A model generated the notes under the pieces. The model worked only from the letters and a program-made list of their open reading frames with translations. It ran no database searches and was not told where the DNA came from. A program made the position numbers and the translations under genes. A DNA stretch of 64,000 nt from Collinsella sp. TM10-22 (GTDB lineage: Bacteria; Actinomycetota; Coriobacteriia; Coriobacteriales; Coriobacteriaceae), in NCBI RefSeq assembly GCF_003466125.1, contig NZ_QSOC01000002.1, forward strand, positions 248,001 through 312,000, read 5' to 3'. Position 1 is the stretch's first letter. Every line of letters starts with the position of its first letter. This document shows, in pieces, positions 51,953 through 61,126 of the stretch.

Positions 51953-52079
51953 GGGTAGTCTTTTTGGGACGGGGCTATTTTAGCTACCCTCCCTCTGCCC
52001 GTGATCTCGATGAGCCGCGAGTAAAATCAATCTTGCATGTAGGGGTAGCTAAAATAGCCCCGTCCCAAAAAGACTACCC
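51953..52079. repeat. Long inverted repeat, copy 2
   Basis: The arms 51953-51989 and 52043-52079 are exact inverted copies over 37 bases, with a 53-base loop. The core GGGACGGGGCT plus a T-rich stretch and AGCTACC matches copy 1 at 22955-23040, while the outer six to eight bases differ. It begins 17 bases after the regulator stop. Confidence 0.85.
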
Positions 52080-52083
52080 CTGA

Positions 52084-52128
52084 CACAAAGAACCCTGCAG
52101 CTTCACACGCGCTGCAGGGTTCTTTTGC
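52084..52128. terminator. Bidirectional terminator
   Basis: GAACCCTGCAGC and its exact complement (52090-52101, 52111-52122) with a nine-base loop, followed by TTTTG on the plus strand and TTTGTG on the minus strand. It serves the regulator and the convergent ridA. Confidence 0.88.
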
Positions 52129-52155
52129 ATGTCATGTCTTGTTTTCGCCAGCGCC

Positions 52156-52533
52156 TTAGAGAGCGGCGGCGACCTCGATCTCGACCAGACCGCCGGCCGG
52201 AAGGGCGGCAACCTGGAAGGCGCTGCGCGCGGGGAACGGGGTCTCGAACTTGGAGGCGTAAATCTCGTTCACGGCGGCAAAGTCGGCAATATCGGCCAGG
52301 TAGACCGTCGTCTTGACAACATCGGCAAACGTGGCGCCGGCAGCGGTCAGCAGGGCCTCGACGTTAGCAAGGGACTGCTTAGCCTGGGCCTCGACGCCCT
52401 CAGGCATCTTGCCGGTTGCGGGATCGATGCCCAGCTGGCCGGACAGGAACACCATGTTGCCGGTCTGGATGCCGGGGGAATACGGGCCGATGGCTGCGGG
52501 TGCGTTATCGGAAGAAACGACGGTCTTGCTCAT
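52156..52533 (-). CDS. ridA: RidA-family enamine/imine deaminase
   Basis: A 125-residue trimeric cytoplasmic protein that hydrolyses reactive enamine/imine intermediates. Family marks are AIGPYSPGIQTGNMVFLSGQ (residues 14-33), the catalytic Arg in FPARSAFQVAALP near residue 105, and the final VEIEVAAAL. ATG at 52533 has AAGGAG seven bases upstream; upstream frame extensions have no similarity. Confidence 0.94.
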   Translation of the reverse strand: MSKTVVSSDNAPAAIGPYSPGIQTGNMVFLSGQLGIDPATGKMPEGVEAQAKQSLANVEALLTAAGATFADVVKTTVYLADIADFAAVNEIYASKFETPFPARSAFQVAALPAGGLVEIEVAAAL

Positions 52534-52831
52534 GTTTTTCTCCTTACAAGTAAAAGGGAACGGGAGCGCGGCATTCATACCGGGAGGCACAGTTCGGTCT
52601 GAATGCCGCGCTTGATTGGGATAGTACTCAAGGTTTCCGCGCGATGCAAGATAATTATCAAGTTGCAAGAATATTTTATCGCCCAACGGTTTCCCCGGAC
52701 CGCCGAACGGCTCTCCACGGGGTCAGCCAGCCCAAGCTGCTGAAGACTTTATCCCGCTTGGAGCACGGGCATCGTCCATCGCGACGGCGCCACTATACTT
52801 TTGAGTATCTGAGCATTTTGAAAGGCAGGAT

Positions 52832-55324
52832 ATGACCGCAACCGCCAGTCGAACCACCAACCGCAGGCCCGAGCTTTTGGCCCCCGCCGGAGGGCCCGAG
52901 CCCTTTGCCGCCGCACTCGCCGCCGGGGCAGACGCCATCTACTGCGGCATGGGCAGCTTCAACGCCCGCCGCAAGGCAACCAACTTTACCGATGAGGCCT
53001 TTGAGCAGGCCTGCCGCGCCGCGCACCTGGCCGGCTCGCGCGTCTACGTCACGGTCAACATCGTCATCAAGCAGTCCGAGATGAGCGATGCGCTGCAGCT
53101 CATCCATCGCTGCTCCACGCTGGGCGCCGACGCCTTCATCATCCAGGACTGGGGCCTGTTCTTTGAGGTCAAGCGCACGATGCCCGGCATCGAGACGCAT
53201 ATCTCGACCCAGGCGAACATCCACGACGACCGCGGAACCCGTTGGTGCCGCGAGCAGGGCGCCGACCGCGTAACCCTCTCGCGCGAGCTTTCCATCGACG
53301 AGATTGCCGCCATCCACGATGCCGCGCCCGATTTGGACCTTGAGGTCTTTAGCCATGGCGCCATCTGCTTTTGCTACTCGGGCCTGTGCCTGCTTTCAAG
53401 CTTTGCCATGGCGGGACGATCGGCCAACCGTGGCATGTGCGCCCAGCCCTGCCGCCTGCCCTACGAGCTGATCGACGAGAACGGTCGCACGCTCTCCCCC
53501 GCCGGCCGCGAGCGTGCGCTATGCCCGCGTGACACCAACACCTCACAGCTTGTTCGCCGTCTGTATGACGCCGGCGCCGCGTCGCTCAAGCTCGAGGGCC
53601 GCATGAAGGCGCCCGATTACGTGTACTCCATCGTTGATGTGTATCGTCACGAAATTGACGACATGCTATCCGGAGCCACCGTTGCCGAGGATGAGGAAGC
53701 CGCCCGTCAGCGCCAGCTCAAGCGCTGCTTCAACCGCGACTTTACGCACGCCTATCAGGACGGTACCTCGGGCGACGAGATGATGAGCTATGAGCGTTCC
53801 AACAACCGCGGCCAGATCGTGGGCACGGTGCTGGGCAGCCGCTCGGCCAACCGCGATGTGCGCGGCCTCAAGCCCGACGACCGCCGTCGCCGCGCCGCCA
53901 TCGCCCGCATTGAGCTGTTTGAGCCCGTGGGCAAGGGCGACCTGCTGGAGCTTCGCCACGATAACGAGTTTGACCAGTTCCTGACCACCATCGCCGCCGA
54001 TGATGCCGCCGCCGGTGACATCATCGAGTGCCGCGTGCCCCGCAGCATGCCCGAGGGCTGCCGCGTGCGCGTCATCCGCAGCCAGCGCGCCATCGATGCC
54101 GCCGGCGCCGCGCTCAAGCGCGACGTGCTGCGCCGCCGCGCCGTAGACGTGTCCGTTGTGGCGCGTTTGGGCGATCCGTTTACTCTCACACTCACCTGCT
54201 GTGACGACCCTTCGCTTACGGCAACAGCCACGGGCTTTACCGTCGAGGCTGCCAAGACCCGCGCCGTCGAGGCATCCGATCTGGTTGAGCACGTCGGGCG
54301 CATGGGGTCCTCGCCCTTTGAGGCTGCGAGCTTTGATGTGGCACTCGACGCCGGTTGCGGCATGGGCTTCTCCGCCGTGCACAAGGTGCGCGCCGCCGCC
54401 TGCAAGGCACTGGAAGAGGCCATTCTGGCGCCGTACGAAGAGCGCGCGAGAACGCTCGAGTTGCCGGTGCTCGACAAATGCACGCGCCCCGCGCCCGAGC
54501 ATTACCGCGATGAGCCGCAGATCTGCGCCGCCGTCACCTCGCTCGAAGCAGCCGAGGCCGCCCGTACCGAGGGCGCCACGCGCATCTACATGACCACCGA
54601 TGCGCTCGAGGCCGCCGCGCTCTCCCCCGCCGACGCATTTGAGCAGGGCATCGTGCCCATACTCGACGAGGTCTGTCGCGCCATCGACCACGAGCGCGTC
54701 GATCCCTGGATCAATGCCGGAGCCACCGTCGCCGTCGGCAATATCTCCGAGCTCGCCGTAGCCGCGCAGGCCGGCGCCACGGCGGAGGTCCGCTCTTGCC
54801 TGCCGGTGCACAATACGCCCTGCATGGAGGCGCTTGCAGAGCGCGGAGCCGATGCGTTTTGGCTCTCGCCCGAGATCACGCTCGACGAGATTGTCTCGCT
54901 CGGCGCCGCCGCGCCCGCGGCTCTGGGCATCACCGTCTTTGGCCGCCCGCGCGTCATGACAAGCGAGCATTGCATTCTGCAGGTTGCCAACGGCTGCATC
55001 CACGATTGTGCCAACTGCCGCCTGCGTGCCCGCAAGCTCTCGCTCAAGAATATCGATGGCAAGGTCATGCCGGTGCGCACCGATATCCATGGCCGCTCGC
55101 GCCTGTACGACGCCTACCCCATCGACCTCACGCCGCAGGTTCCGCAGCTGCTCGATGCCGGCGTCCGTCGTCTCATGGTGGACGGCACACTGCTCGAGGC
55201 CGATGAGATTGGCCGTGCCGTCGCTCGAACCCGCCGCGCCGTCGAGGCCGCGAAAGCCGGCCGCAAGCCCGCCGCCCGCCTGCGCGGTGCCACCTCGGGC
55301 TGTATGTTTGTGGGAATTAGCTAA
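52832..55324 (+). CDS. Large U32-family protein (RNA-hydroxylase/peptidase-like)
   Basis: An 830-residue U32 protein. The N-terminal barrel opens PELLAPAGGPEPFAAALAAG and includes SHGAICFCYSGLCLLSS near residue 175, MCAQPCRLPYE and LKLEGRMKAPDYV. A DUF3656-like segment follows, and a second barrel-like half ends with CxxxC-type cysteines (CILQVANGCIHDCANC). Members of this type are implicated in 23S rRNA or tRNA hydroxylation. ATG at 52832 follows AAAGGCAGG. It is about 16 bases upstream of the RluA gene, so the two probably form an RNA-modification operon. Confidence 0.87.
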   Translation: MTATASRTTNRRPELLAPAGGPEPFAAALAAGADAIYCGMGSFNARRKATNFTDEAFEQACRAAHLAGSRVYVTVNIVIKQSEMSDALQLIHRCSTLGADAFIIQDWGLFFEVKRTMPGIETHISTQANIHDDRGTRWCREQGADRVTLSRELSIDEIAAIHDAAPDLDLEVFSHGAICFCYSGLCLLSSFAMAGRSANRGMCAQPCRLPYELIDENGRTLSPAGRERALCPRDTNTSQLVRRLYDAGAASLKLEGRMKAPDYVYSIVDVYRHEIDDMLSGATVAEDEEAARQRQLKRCFNRDFTHAYQDGTSGDEMMSYERSNNRGQIVGTVLGSRSANRDVRGLKPDDRRRRAAIARIELFEPVGKGDLLELRHDNEFDQFLTTIAADDAAAGDIIECRVPRSMPEGCRVRVIRSQRAIDAAGAALKRDVLRRRAVDVSVVARLGDPFTLTLTCCDDPSLTATATGFTVEAAKTRAVEASDLVEHVGRMGSSPFEAASFDVALDAGCGMGFSAVHKVRAAACKALEEAILAPYEERARTLELPVLDKCTRPAPEHYRDEPQICAAVTSLEAAEAARTEGATRIYMTTDALEAAALSPADAFEQGIVPILDEVCRAIDHERVDPWINAGATVAVGNISELAVAAQAGATAEVRSCLPVHNTPCMEALAERGADAFWLSPEITLDEIVSLGAAAPAALGITVFGRPRVMTSEHCILQVANGCIHDCANCRLRARKLSLKNIDGKVMPVRTDIHGRSRLYDAYPIDLTPQVPQLLDAGVRRLMVDGTLLEADEIGRAVARTRRAVEAAKAGRKPAARLRGATSGCMFVGIS

Positions 55325-55339
55325 CCGAAAGGCTTACAC

Positions 55340-55999
55340 GTGAACGAAGAACCTCAAGTCCTCTACTGCGACGCCTGGCTCATGGCTATCGACAAACCCA
55401 CCGGCATGATCGTCCACGGCGATGGCACCGGCGAGCGCACACTTACCGACTACGCCAGCGACCTTTTGCTGGCGATGGGCGACGGTTTTGCCGCGACCGA
55501 CATGCAGCCGCTCAACCGCCTGGACCGTAACACCACCGGCGTGGTGCTGTTCTCGCTCGACAAGCAGACGCAGCCCGTCTTTGACCAAATGGTGATCGAC
55601 CACGCGTTCGAAAAGCACTATCTGGCACTCGCCGAGGGCAAAATCGACTGGAACGAAAAGCTCATCGACAAGCCAATCGCCCGCGACCGCCACGACAGCC
55701 GAAAGATGCGCGTCGGCGCCAGCGGCAAGCCATCACAGACGCGCGTGAAGGTGCTCAAGCGCCTTAAGAGCCGCCGTGGCCTGCCCACGCGCTCGTATAT
55801 CGATGTTGAGTTGCTCACCGGACGCAAGCACCAAATCCGCGTGCACCTGGCCAGCGAGCGTCATCCCCTGGTTGGCGACGACCTGTACGGAACGCCGCGC
55901 CCCTGCGGCCTGATGCTCCACGCCCACAGCGTGTCCTTCACGCATCCCGTAACCGGCGAGCACATCCACATCGAAGCCCCCTGCCCCTGGGAGCCCTAA
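55340..55999 (+). CDS. RluA-family pseudouridine synthase
   Basis: A 219-residue enzyme making pseudouridine in rRNA or tRNA. The catalytic aspartate is D62 in LNRLDRNTTG. The family segments ELLTGRKHQIRVHLA and GLMLHAHSVSFTHP follow. There is no N-terminal S4 domain, so it resembles the short RluA/TruC type. A GTG start at 55340 has GAAAGG upstream. It closely follows the U32 gene. Confidence 0.9.
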   Translation: MNEEPQVLYCDAWLMAIDKPTGMIVHGDGTGERTLTDYASDLLLAMGDGFAATDMQPLNRLDRNTTGVVLFSLDKQTQPVFDQMVIDHAFEKHYLALAEGKIDWNEKLIDKPIARDRHDSRKMRVGASGKPSQTRVKVLKRLKSRRGLPTRSYIDVELLTGRKHQIRVHLASERHPLVGDDLYGTPRPCGLMLHAHSVSFTHPVTGEHIHIEAPCPWEP

Positions 56000-56067
56000 A
56001 CCACCACAATGGGGACAGGCACCTTTGTGGTGGTTTTGCCGCAATGGCTCAGCCGCGGTCCCAAAAC

Positions 56068-56285
56068 GTCTCGATCTGTAACAGTTAGAAACCGTTTTCC
56101 GGTCTATCTGTTATAGATTGAGACATTCAAATCCCCCTTAAGGGGAAATCTCAATCTGTAACAGTAACTCGGCAAAATCGGTCCCAGATGTTACAGATTG
56201 AGACAAAGGGACGGCGCGGTTCGGAAGTATCTCGATCTATAACACCTGGCCCACTTTTAACGGTCTAGTTGTTACAGACTTAGAC
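56068..56285. repeat. Three tandem palindromes, about 80-bp period
   Basis: Units begin at 56068, 56148 and 56229. Each has a left arm like TCTCAATCTGTAACAG, a loop of about 23 bases with a CCG...TTTT...GGTC core, and a right arm like TGTTACAGATTGAGACA. Arms differ between units, mostly by changes that keep pairing. They fill the RluA-DeoR gap, which has no coding frame. Confidence 0.82.
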
Positions 56286-56300
56286 AAACCGGTAGACAAC

Positions 56301-56337
56301 AAAAGCGGCAACGCCCGTAATGGACGTAGCCGCTTTT
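56301..56337. terminator. Bidirectional terminator
   Basis: AAAAGCGGC...ACG and CGT...GCCGCTTTT form a long stem with A- and T-runs at the ends. It lies between the convergent RluA and DeoR genes. Confidence 0.82.
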
Positions 56338-56376
56338 CTATTGAGAAAACTAAATGGTTTTGGCCTTGTCCCGTCG

Positions 56377-57123
56377 CTAGACCGTTATGACGTTATCCAT
56401 TGCCTGGTACTTGGCGGGGACCTCGCCTGCGGTAATAATCGTTACGTCGCGGAAGTCCGCGAACTTGACGGGCGCCACCATGCCAAATTTGCTGGCGTCC
56501 GAGATTACGAAGCGTTTGGCCGTATGGCGCATCGAGATGCGCTTTACTTGCGCTTCCTCGATATCGGGCGCCGTGAAGCCCTGCTCGGCGGCAATGCCGT
56601 TAGAACCCCAAAAGCCACAATTGAAGTTGTAGCGGTCTAGGGTTGCCAAGGCATCGGGGCCAACGAGCGCCTCGGTCTCGGGTTTGAGCTCGCCACCCAA
56701 CACCACGGTGCGCATGCCGCGCAAAGCGAGGTGCTGAGCGTGAAGCACGGAATCGGTCACATAGGTGACATCTTCAAGGTGTGGAAGATGCTCGATGAGC
56801 TTGAGGGTCGTGGAGCCCGAGTCGATGTATACAAAGCTCTCGGGTTCCACAAGCGCCGCCGCACGGGCGCAGATACGCTCCTTGTCGTCGTTATGGAGAT
56901 CACTGCGCTCATTAAGCGTTAGGTCGCGCGTCACATGCGCGCGTTCAAGACTCGTCGCTCCACCGTGGACCTTGGCGATGCGGTGCGCTCGATCGAGCGT
57001 CTGCAGGTCGCGCCGAATGGTAGACGCCGTCACGCCTAGGGCCTCAGCAAGCTCCGGAACGGTAACCGAGCCGGCCTGCTGCACCATTGATACAATCGCA
57101 TTGAGCCTATCTTCCGCAAGCAT
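56377..57123 (-). CDS. DeoR/GlpR-family transcriptional regulator
   Basis: A 248-residue regulator with a DeoR-type helix-turn-helix (VTVPELAEALGVTASTIRRD, residues about 20-39) and a sugar-phosphate-binding domain (YIDSGSTTLKLIEHLP, GGELKPETEALVGP). It is three bases downstream of the oxidoreductase gene on the same strand, so the pair is co-transcribed, and the effector is probably a sugar derivative handled by that enzyme. Confidence 0.92.
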   Translation of the reverse strand: MLAEDRLNAIVSMVQQAGSVTVPELAEALGVTASTIRRDLQTLDRAHRIAKVHGGATSLERAHVTRDLTLNERSDLHNDDKERICARAAALVEPESFVYIDSGSTTLKLIEHLPHLEDVTYVTDSVLHAQHLALRGMRTVVLGGELKPETEALVGPDALATLDRYNFNCGFWGSNGIAAEQGFTAPDIEEAQVKRISMRHTAKRFVISDASKFGMVAPVKFADFRDVTIITAGEVPAKYQAMDNVITV

Positions 57124-57126
57124 CGT

Positions 57127-58206
57127 TTACTCCTCCTCGGGGTACACGACTCCCCAGTCGGCGCGAAGCTTGGTCATAAGCTCCATAACATCAGAAGCAT
57201 AATCCAGCAGCTCGCGCTTGGAGTCGTCGCCGGCAACGGCCTTCTCAAGATCGGCCATCTCATAGCACAGGGCGTAAGCCTCGGTACCCACGACAACGTC
57301 CTCACGATGACCGTCCGCGGTCCACACAATCGTCGCGTGATCGGCGCGCGGATACTCGTTTATCTCGATATAGCACTTGTCAAAGCTGATAACCGAGCGC
57401 TTGGGCTGCTTGGAGTGGAGCGTAAGGCTCACAACACCCAGCTGCTGTTCGGCATTACGGCAGACGATGCCGCCCGCAACGTCGACACCGGTCTCACAGG
57501 TATTGCCCAGCGAGACAACCTCAGCAGGCTGGCTCGCCATAAAGAGGCGCATGACGGACAGAGCATACACGCCAATATCGAGCATGGCGCCGCCGGCAAG
57601 ACTACGGTTGTAGAAGCGGTTGGTCAGGTCGCCGTACTCCTTATAGCTACCAAAGTTGAGCTGGGCGAGGTTCATGCGGCCAAAGTCGCCCGCTTCCATG
57701 CGACGGTGGAGCTCCTGATACAGCGGCATGTGCAGCACTGTAGTGGCGTCCATAAGGACCACGTTGTGCTCGTCGGCGATGGCGCGGGCCTCGTCAAGCT
57801 CGGCAGAGTTGAGGGTAATGGCCTTTTCGCAGAGGACATGCTTGCCAGCTGCCAGAGCGGCGCGCAGATAAGTGATGTGCGTGTTATGCGGCGTGGTGAT
57901 ATAGACAGCATCGATGTCAGGATCGGCATAGAGGTCCTCGACCGTGTCATAGACCTTCTCAACGCCATACTGCTCGGCAAAAGCCTGAGCCTTGGAATGA
58001 GTGCGATTTGCAACACCCGCAAGCTTGCGGCCAGCGAGGGCGAGAGACTGGGCCATCTGGTTGGCGATAACACCGCAGCCGATCACGGCCCAGCGAAGCT
58101 CGGGAGCCGTAAAGACATCATCGGGGAACGGCTTGTCCTGAACCGAAGCGAACGCTGCCTTTGCTGCTGCCGCAGCATCGAGCGGAGCCTGTTTGGAATC
58201 TGCCAT
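57127..58206 (-). CDS. Gfo/Idh/MocA-family oxidoreductase
   Basis: A 359-residue NAD(P)-dependent sugar or polyol dehydrogenase. The Rossmann motif WAVIGCGVIANQMAQSL is near residue 39. The lysine of the EKP-like motif appears as HVLCEKAIT near 128, with Ala in place of Pro. The C-terminal substrate domain includes GGAMLDIGVYAL. The substrate is unknown. The ribosome-binding site is AGGAGG. A downstream deoR gene suggests carbohydrate-linked control. Confidence 0.9.
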   Translation of the reverse strand: MADSKQAPLDAAAAAKAAFASVQDKPFPDDVFTAPELRWAVIGCGVIANQMAQSLALAGRKLAGVANRTHSKAQAFAEQYGVEKVYDTVEDLYADPDIDAVYITTPHNTHITYLRAALAAGKHVLCEKAITLNSAELDEARAIADEHNVVLMDATTVLHMPLYQELHRRMEAGDFGRMNLAQLNFGSYKEYGDLTNRFYNRSLAGGAMLDIGVYALSVMRLFMASQPAEVVSLGNTCETGVDVAGGIVCRNAEQQLGVVSLTLHSKQPKRSVISFDKCYIEINEYPRADHATIVWTADGHREDVVVGTEAYALCYEMADLEKAVAGDDSKRELLDYASDVMELMTKLRADWGVVYPEEE

Positions 58207-58611
58207 ATGTGCCTCCTACGTCGTGAAAAGTCTCTTATTTCTGACAGCTCTATATTCGCACGAATTCGCGCATGTGTGCGTACTTCTGCGTATATTACCG
58301 CCAAATTGTCATAATTCAGCCGCAAACGGCGCATGTACACGCAAGGTCACGTAATTTTACGCACACAAATACACACAAATGCGCAGTCGTCATTGCACAG
58401 AGACGGGGAATTCTGCTTAGAACTCGAAAGACAGGATGATCCGCTTCGCTTCGTCGAACATGGCGCACTACAGCTCTAAGGATCGTCCCAAACTGCCGAC
58501 AGAAAAGGAACGTCCCCAGGTGCCGGTCTTTCAATGGCCACTCTAACGGCACTCATTTATGTCCAATCATTTATGTCTGTCCCCAATGAGTATCCCCAAT
58601 GAGTAGGCATA
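58207..58611. other. Intergenic region before the oxidoreductase and after rplX
   Basis: 405 bases with no supported gene. Near the oxidoreductase, CGCAC...GTGCG (58257-58280) forms an interrupted palindrome around GCGAATTCG, a possible DeoR operator. Further on are repeated CACACAAAT words and two copies of the GGAACGTCCCC / GTCCCCAATGAG words that recur in this window. Confidence 0.45.
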
Positions 58612-58647
58612 GAAAAAGGCCCGGGTGCCGTGGGGCATCCGGACCTT
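58612..58647 (-). terminator. Terminator directly after rplX
   Basis: On the minus strand AAGGTCCGGATGCC pairs with GGCACCCGGGCC (one mismatch) and is followed by TTTTTC. It ends the S10-type transcript at rplX, where rplE would normally follow. Confidence 0.85.
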
Positions 58648-58674
58648 TGCTAGCAACTTGATGTTGCGGGCAGC

Positions 58675-58980
58675 TTAGAACTTGTGGCCGCACTTCTTGC
58701 AGACGCGCAGCTTGTTCTTGCCGTCCTTCTCGTGACCGACGCGGGTAACCTTACCACACTCGGGGCAAACGAGATTGACGTTGGAGGCGTCGATGGGAGC
58801 CTCCTGCGAAACGATGCCGCCCTGCTGGTTGGCAGCGTTGGGCTTGACGGCCTTCTTGACGACCGAAACGCCCTCGACAACGACCTTGTTCTCGGCGGGG
58901 AGAGCACGCAGGATAACGCCCTGCTTGCCGCGATCCTTACCAGAGAGAACCTGGACCTTATCGCCCTTCTTGATATACAT
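58675..58980 (-). CDS. rplX: 50S ribosomal protein L24
   Basis: A 101-residue KOW-domain protein ([21 protein letters not shown], given in part) that starts 50S assembly. The C-terminal half has four cysteines ([10 protein letters not shown]...CKKCG) as in zinc-binding forms. It is the last gene of the proximal ribosomal block; its usual successor rplE is at 22169-22726. Confidence 0.96.
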   Translation of the reverse strand: MYIKKGDKVQVLSGKDRGKQGVILRALPAENKVVVEGVSVVKKAVKPNAANQQGGIVSQEAPIDASNVNLVCPECGKVTRVGHEKDGKNKLRVCKKCGHKF

Positions 58981-58993
58981 ATATCTCCCCTAA

Positions 58994-59362
58994 CTACAGG
59001 GTCTCGGGAGCGAGCGAGACGATCTTCATGTACTTCTTGTCACGAAGCTCGCGAGCGACGGGCCCGAAGATACGGGTGCCGACGGGCGAACCATCGTTGT
59101 TGATGACGACGCAGGCGTTGTCATCAAAGCGAATGTAGGAGCCATCCTTGCGGCGGATCTCCTTAACGGTGCGAACGACGACGCAACGGACAACGTCCTT
59201 CTTCTTGACGTTGGCGCCAGGGGTAGCCTCCTGGACAGCACCGATGAACACATCGCCGATGCCTGCATAACGACGCTTGGAACCGCCAAGCACCTTGATG
59301 CAGCGAATCTTGCGAGCGCCGGAGTTGTCGGCGACGTTCAGCATGGTTTGCATCTGAATCAT
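58994..59362 (-). CDS. rplN: 50S ribosomal protein L14
   Basis: A 122-residue protein at the subunit interface, opening [19 protein letters not shown]. The 118-base gap to rpsQ holds a CCGAAGA...TCTTCGG hairpin (59388-59453), unusual in this tightly packed cluster. Confidence 0.97.
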   Translation of the reverse strand: MIQMQTMLNVADNSGARKIRCIKVLGGSKRRYAGIGDVFIGAVQEATPGANVKKKDVVRCVVVRTVKEIRRKDGSYIRFDDNACVVINNDGSPVGTRIFGPVARELRDKKYMKIVSLAPETL

Positions 59363-59480
59363 GGTAGATGTTCCTCCGAACTAAGAACCGAAGAGAGGTG
59401 CGCAGCCTTTATACGGCCCGTGGTATGCAAGCCAGGCATACGCACATCTTCGGAAACGTACAAGTCGTAAGAGCGACTGC

Positions 59481-59741
59481 TTATTTAGCGCGCTCGACGA
59501 CCTCGATGAGGCGCCAACGCTTCATCTTGGACATAGGACGGGTCTCCATAACGCGGACGGTGTCGCCCACGCCAGCCGTGCACTCCTCGTCATGAGCGTG
59601 CAGCTTCTTGGAGGTGGTCATCATCTTGCCGTACTTGGGGTGACGCTTGCGCTCGGTGATGGTGACGACGATGGTCTTGGCACCGGAGACAGAGGTAACG
59701 ACACCCGTACGGACCTTACGCGTGTTACGCGAATCAGTCAT
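59481..59741 (-). CDS. rpsQ: 30S ribosomal protein S17
   Basis: An 86-residue primary 16S-binding protein with RKVRTGVVTSVSGAKTIVV and the ETRPMSKMKRWRL C-terminus. It is 16 bases after rpmC. Confidence 0.96.
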   Translation of the reverse strand: MTDSRNTRKVRTGVVTSVSGAKTIVVTITERKRHPKYGKMMTTSKKLHAHDEECTAGVGDTVRVMETRPMSKMKRWRLIEVVERAK

Positions 59742-59757
59742 GTTCTCTCCTTAGGTC

Positions 59758-59973
59758 CTACTCGGCGACAGCGGACTTCTCCGCTGCGATCTCGCGGGCA
59801 CGCTGCTCCGTGAGGACACGAGCAATGTCCTTCTTCACGGTGTTAACGCGAGCGGTGTTGTCCAGCTGGCTGGTGGCCATCTGGAAACGAAGGTTAAAGA
59901 GCTCGGCGCGCATTTCCTTCAGCTTCTCAACGAGCTGAGCGTCCGAGAGCTCACGAATCTCTGCGGGCTTCAT
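59758..59973 (-). CDS. rpmC: 50S ribosomal protein L29
   Basis: A 71-residue two-helix protein ([34 protein letters not shown]) at the tunnel exit. Its start overlaps the rplP stop by one base. Confidence 0.96.
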   Translation of the reverse strand: MKPAEIRELSDAQLVEKLKEMRAELFNLRFQMATSQLDNTARVNTVKKDIARVLTEQRAREIAAEKSAVAE

Positions 59974-60410
59974 TAGTTCTCCTCCTCGGCCGTCTCTTTA
60001 GCGGCAGGCTTAGCGACGATCTTGGTCTTGATGGGGAGCTTGTGCTGCGCCAGACGCAGGGCCTCGCGAGCGACCTCCTCGGGCACGCCCTTGACCTCGA
60101 ACATAATGCGGCCGGGCTTGACGACGGCCACCCACTCCTCGGGGTTACCCTTACCGGAGCCCATGCGGGTCTCCGCAGGCTTCTTGGTGATGGGCTTATC
60201 GGGGAAGATCGTGATGTAGACACGACCGCCACGCTTCATGTAGCGGGTCATGGCAATACGAGCGGCCTCGATCTGACGGTTGGTAATCCAATGGGCCTCG
60301 AGAGCCTGGATACCAAACTCGCCGAAATGCAGCTCGGTATTACCCTTGGCCTGGCCCTTCATGGAGCCACGCTGCACCTTGCGGTGAAGAATACGCTTAG
60401 GGGCAAGCAC
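59973..60410 (-). CDS. rplP: 50S ribosomal protein L16
   Basis: A 145-residue protein near the A site, starting [19 protein letters not shown], with [18 protein letters not shown]. It overlaps rpsC by one base. Confidence 0.97.
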   Translation of the reverse strand: MLAPKRILHRKVQRGSMKGQAKGNTELHFGEFGIQALEAHWITNRQIEAARIAMTRYMKRGGRVYITIFPDKPITKKPAETRMGSGKGNPEEWVAVVKPGRIMFEVKGVPEEVAREALRLAQHKLPIKTKIVAKPAAKETAEEEN

Positions 60411-61120
60411 TACTGACCCCTCCTCTCGGAGTTACGACGACGAGGACGGGAAGAGCCCTCGAGTGCAGGGTTGGGAACAGGCTGGCCCGGGAGCTTCTCG
60501 CCCAGGTAGATCCAGACCTTCACGCCGCAAGCGCCCATGGTGGTGCTGGCGACAGCCGTGCCGTAGTCAATCTTGGCACGGAGGGTGTGCAGAGGCACGC
60601 GACCCTCACGGTACCACTCACGACGACCCATCTCGGCACCGCCGAGACGACCGGAGCACTGGATACGGATGCCCTTGGCGCCGGCCTTGCGCGCGGACTG
60701 GACAGCCTTGCGCATAGCGCGACGGAAGGCAACGCGGCCCTCGAGCTGCTCGGCGATAGACTGAGCAACGAGGTTGGCGTCGAGCTCGGGGCGCTTGATC
60801 TCGACAACGTCGACGGAGAGCTGGCCCTTGGAGACGCCAGCGACCTTCTCGAGCTCGGTGCGGAGGGTATCGATCTCGGCACCCTTCTTACCGATGACAA
60901 CGCCGGGGCGAGCGGTGAGGATGATGACCTTCACCTTGTCGCCAGCGCGCTCGATCTCGACGCGGGAGACAGCTGCGCGGGAAAGACGCTTCTCGAGGTA
61001 CTTGCGGATCTCGAGATCGTTACCGAGGGTCTTAGCGTAATCCTTCTCTGCGAACCAGCGGGAGCGCCAGTTCTCGGTAATGCCAAGACGGAAGCCGGTG
61101 GGGTAGACTTTCTGACCCAT
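60410..61120 (-). CDS. rpsC: 30S ribosomal protein S3
   Basis: A 236-residue protein with a KH domain ([16 protein letters not shown] near residue 75) and the C-terminal [19 protein letters not shown]. It lines the mRNA entry channel. It lies six bases after rplV. Confidence 0.97.
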   Translation of the reverse strand: MGQKVYPTGFRLGITENWRSRWFAEKDYAKTLGNDLEIRKYLEKRLSRAAVSRVEIERAGDKVKVIILTARPGVVIGKKGAEIDTLRTELEKVAGVSKGQLSVDVVEIKRPELDANLVAQSIAEQLEGRVAFRRAMRKAVQSARKAGAKGIRIQCSGRLGGAEMGRREWYREGRVPLHTLRAKIDYGTAVASTTMGACGVKVWIYLGEKLPGQPVPNPALEGSSRPRRRNSERRGQ

Positions 61121-61126
61121 ACAGCT

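Noticed and set aside
22727-58660. The whole 36-kb interruption as one mobile island
   Set aside because: It mixes housekeeping-type genes (ridA, RluA, DeoR/Gfo pair) with accessory genes, and has no matching ends or single mobility module. A rearrangement is more likely than one insertion.
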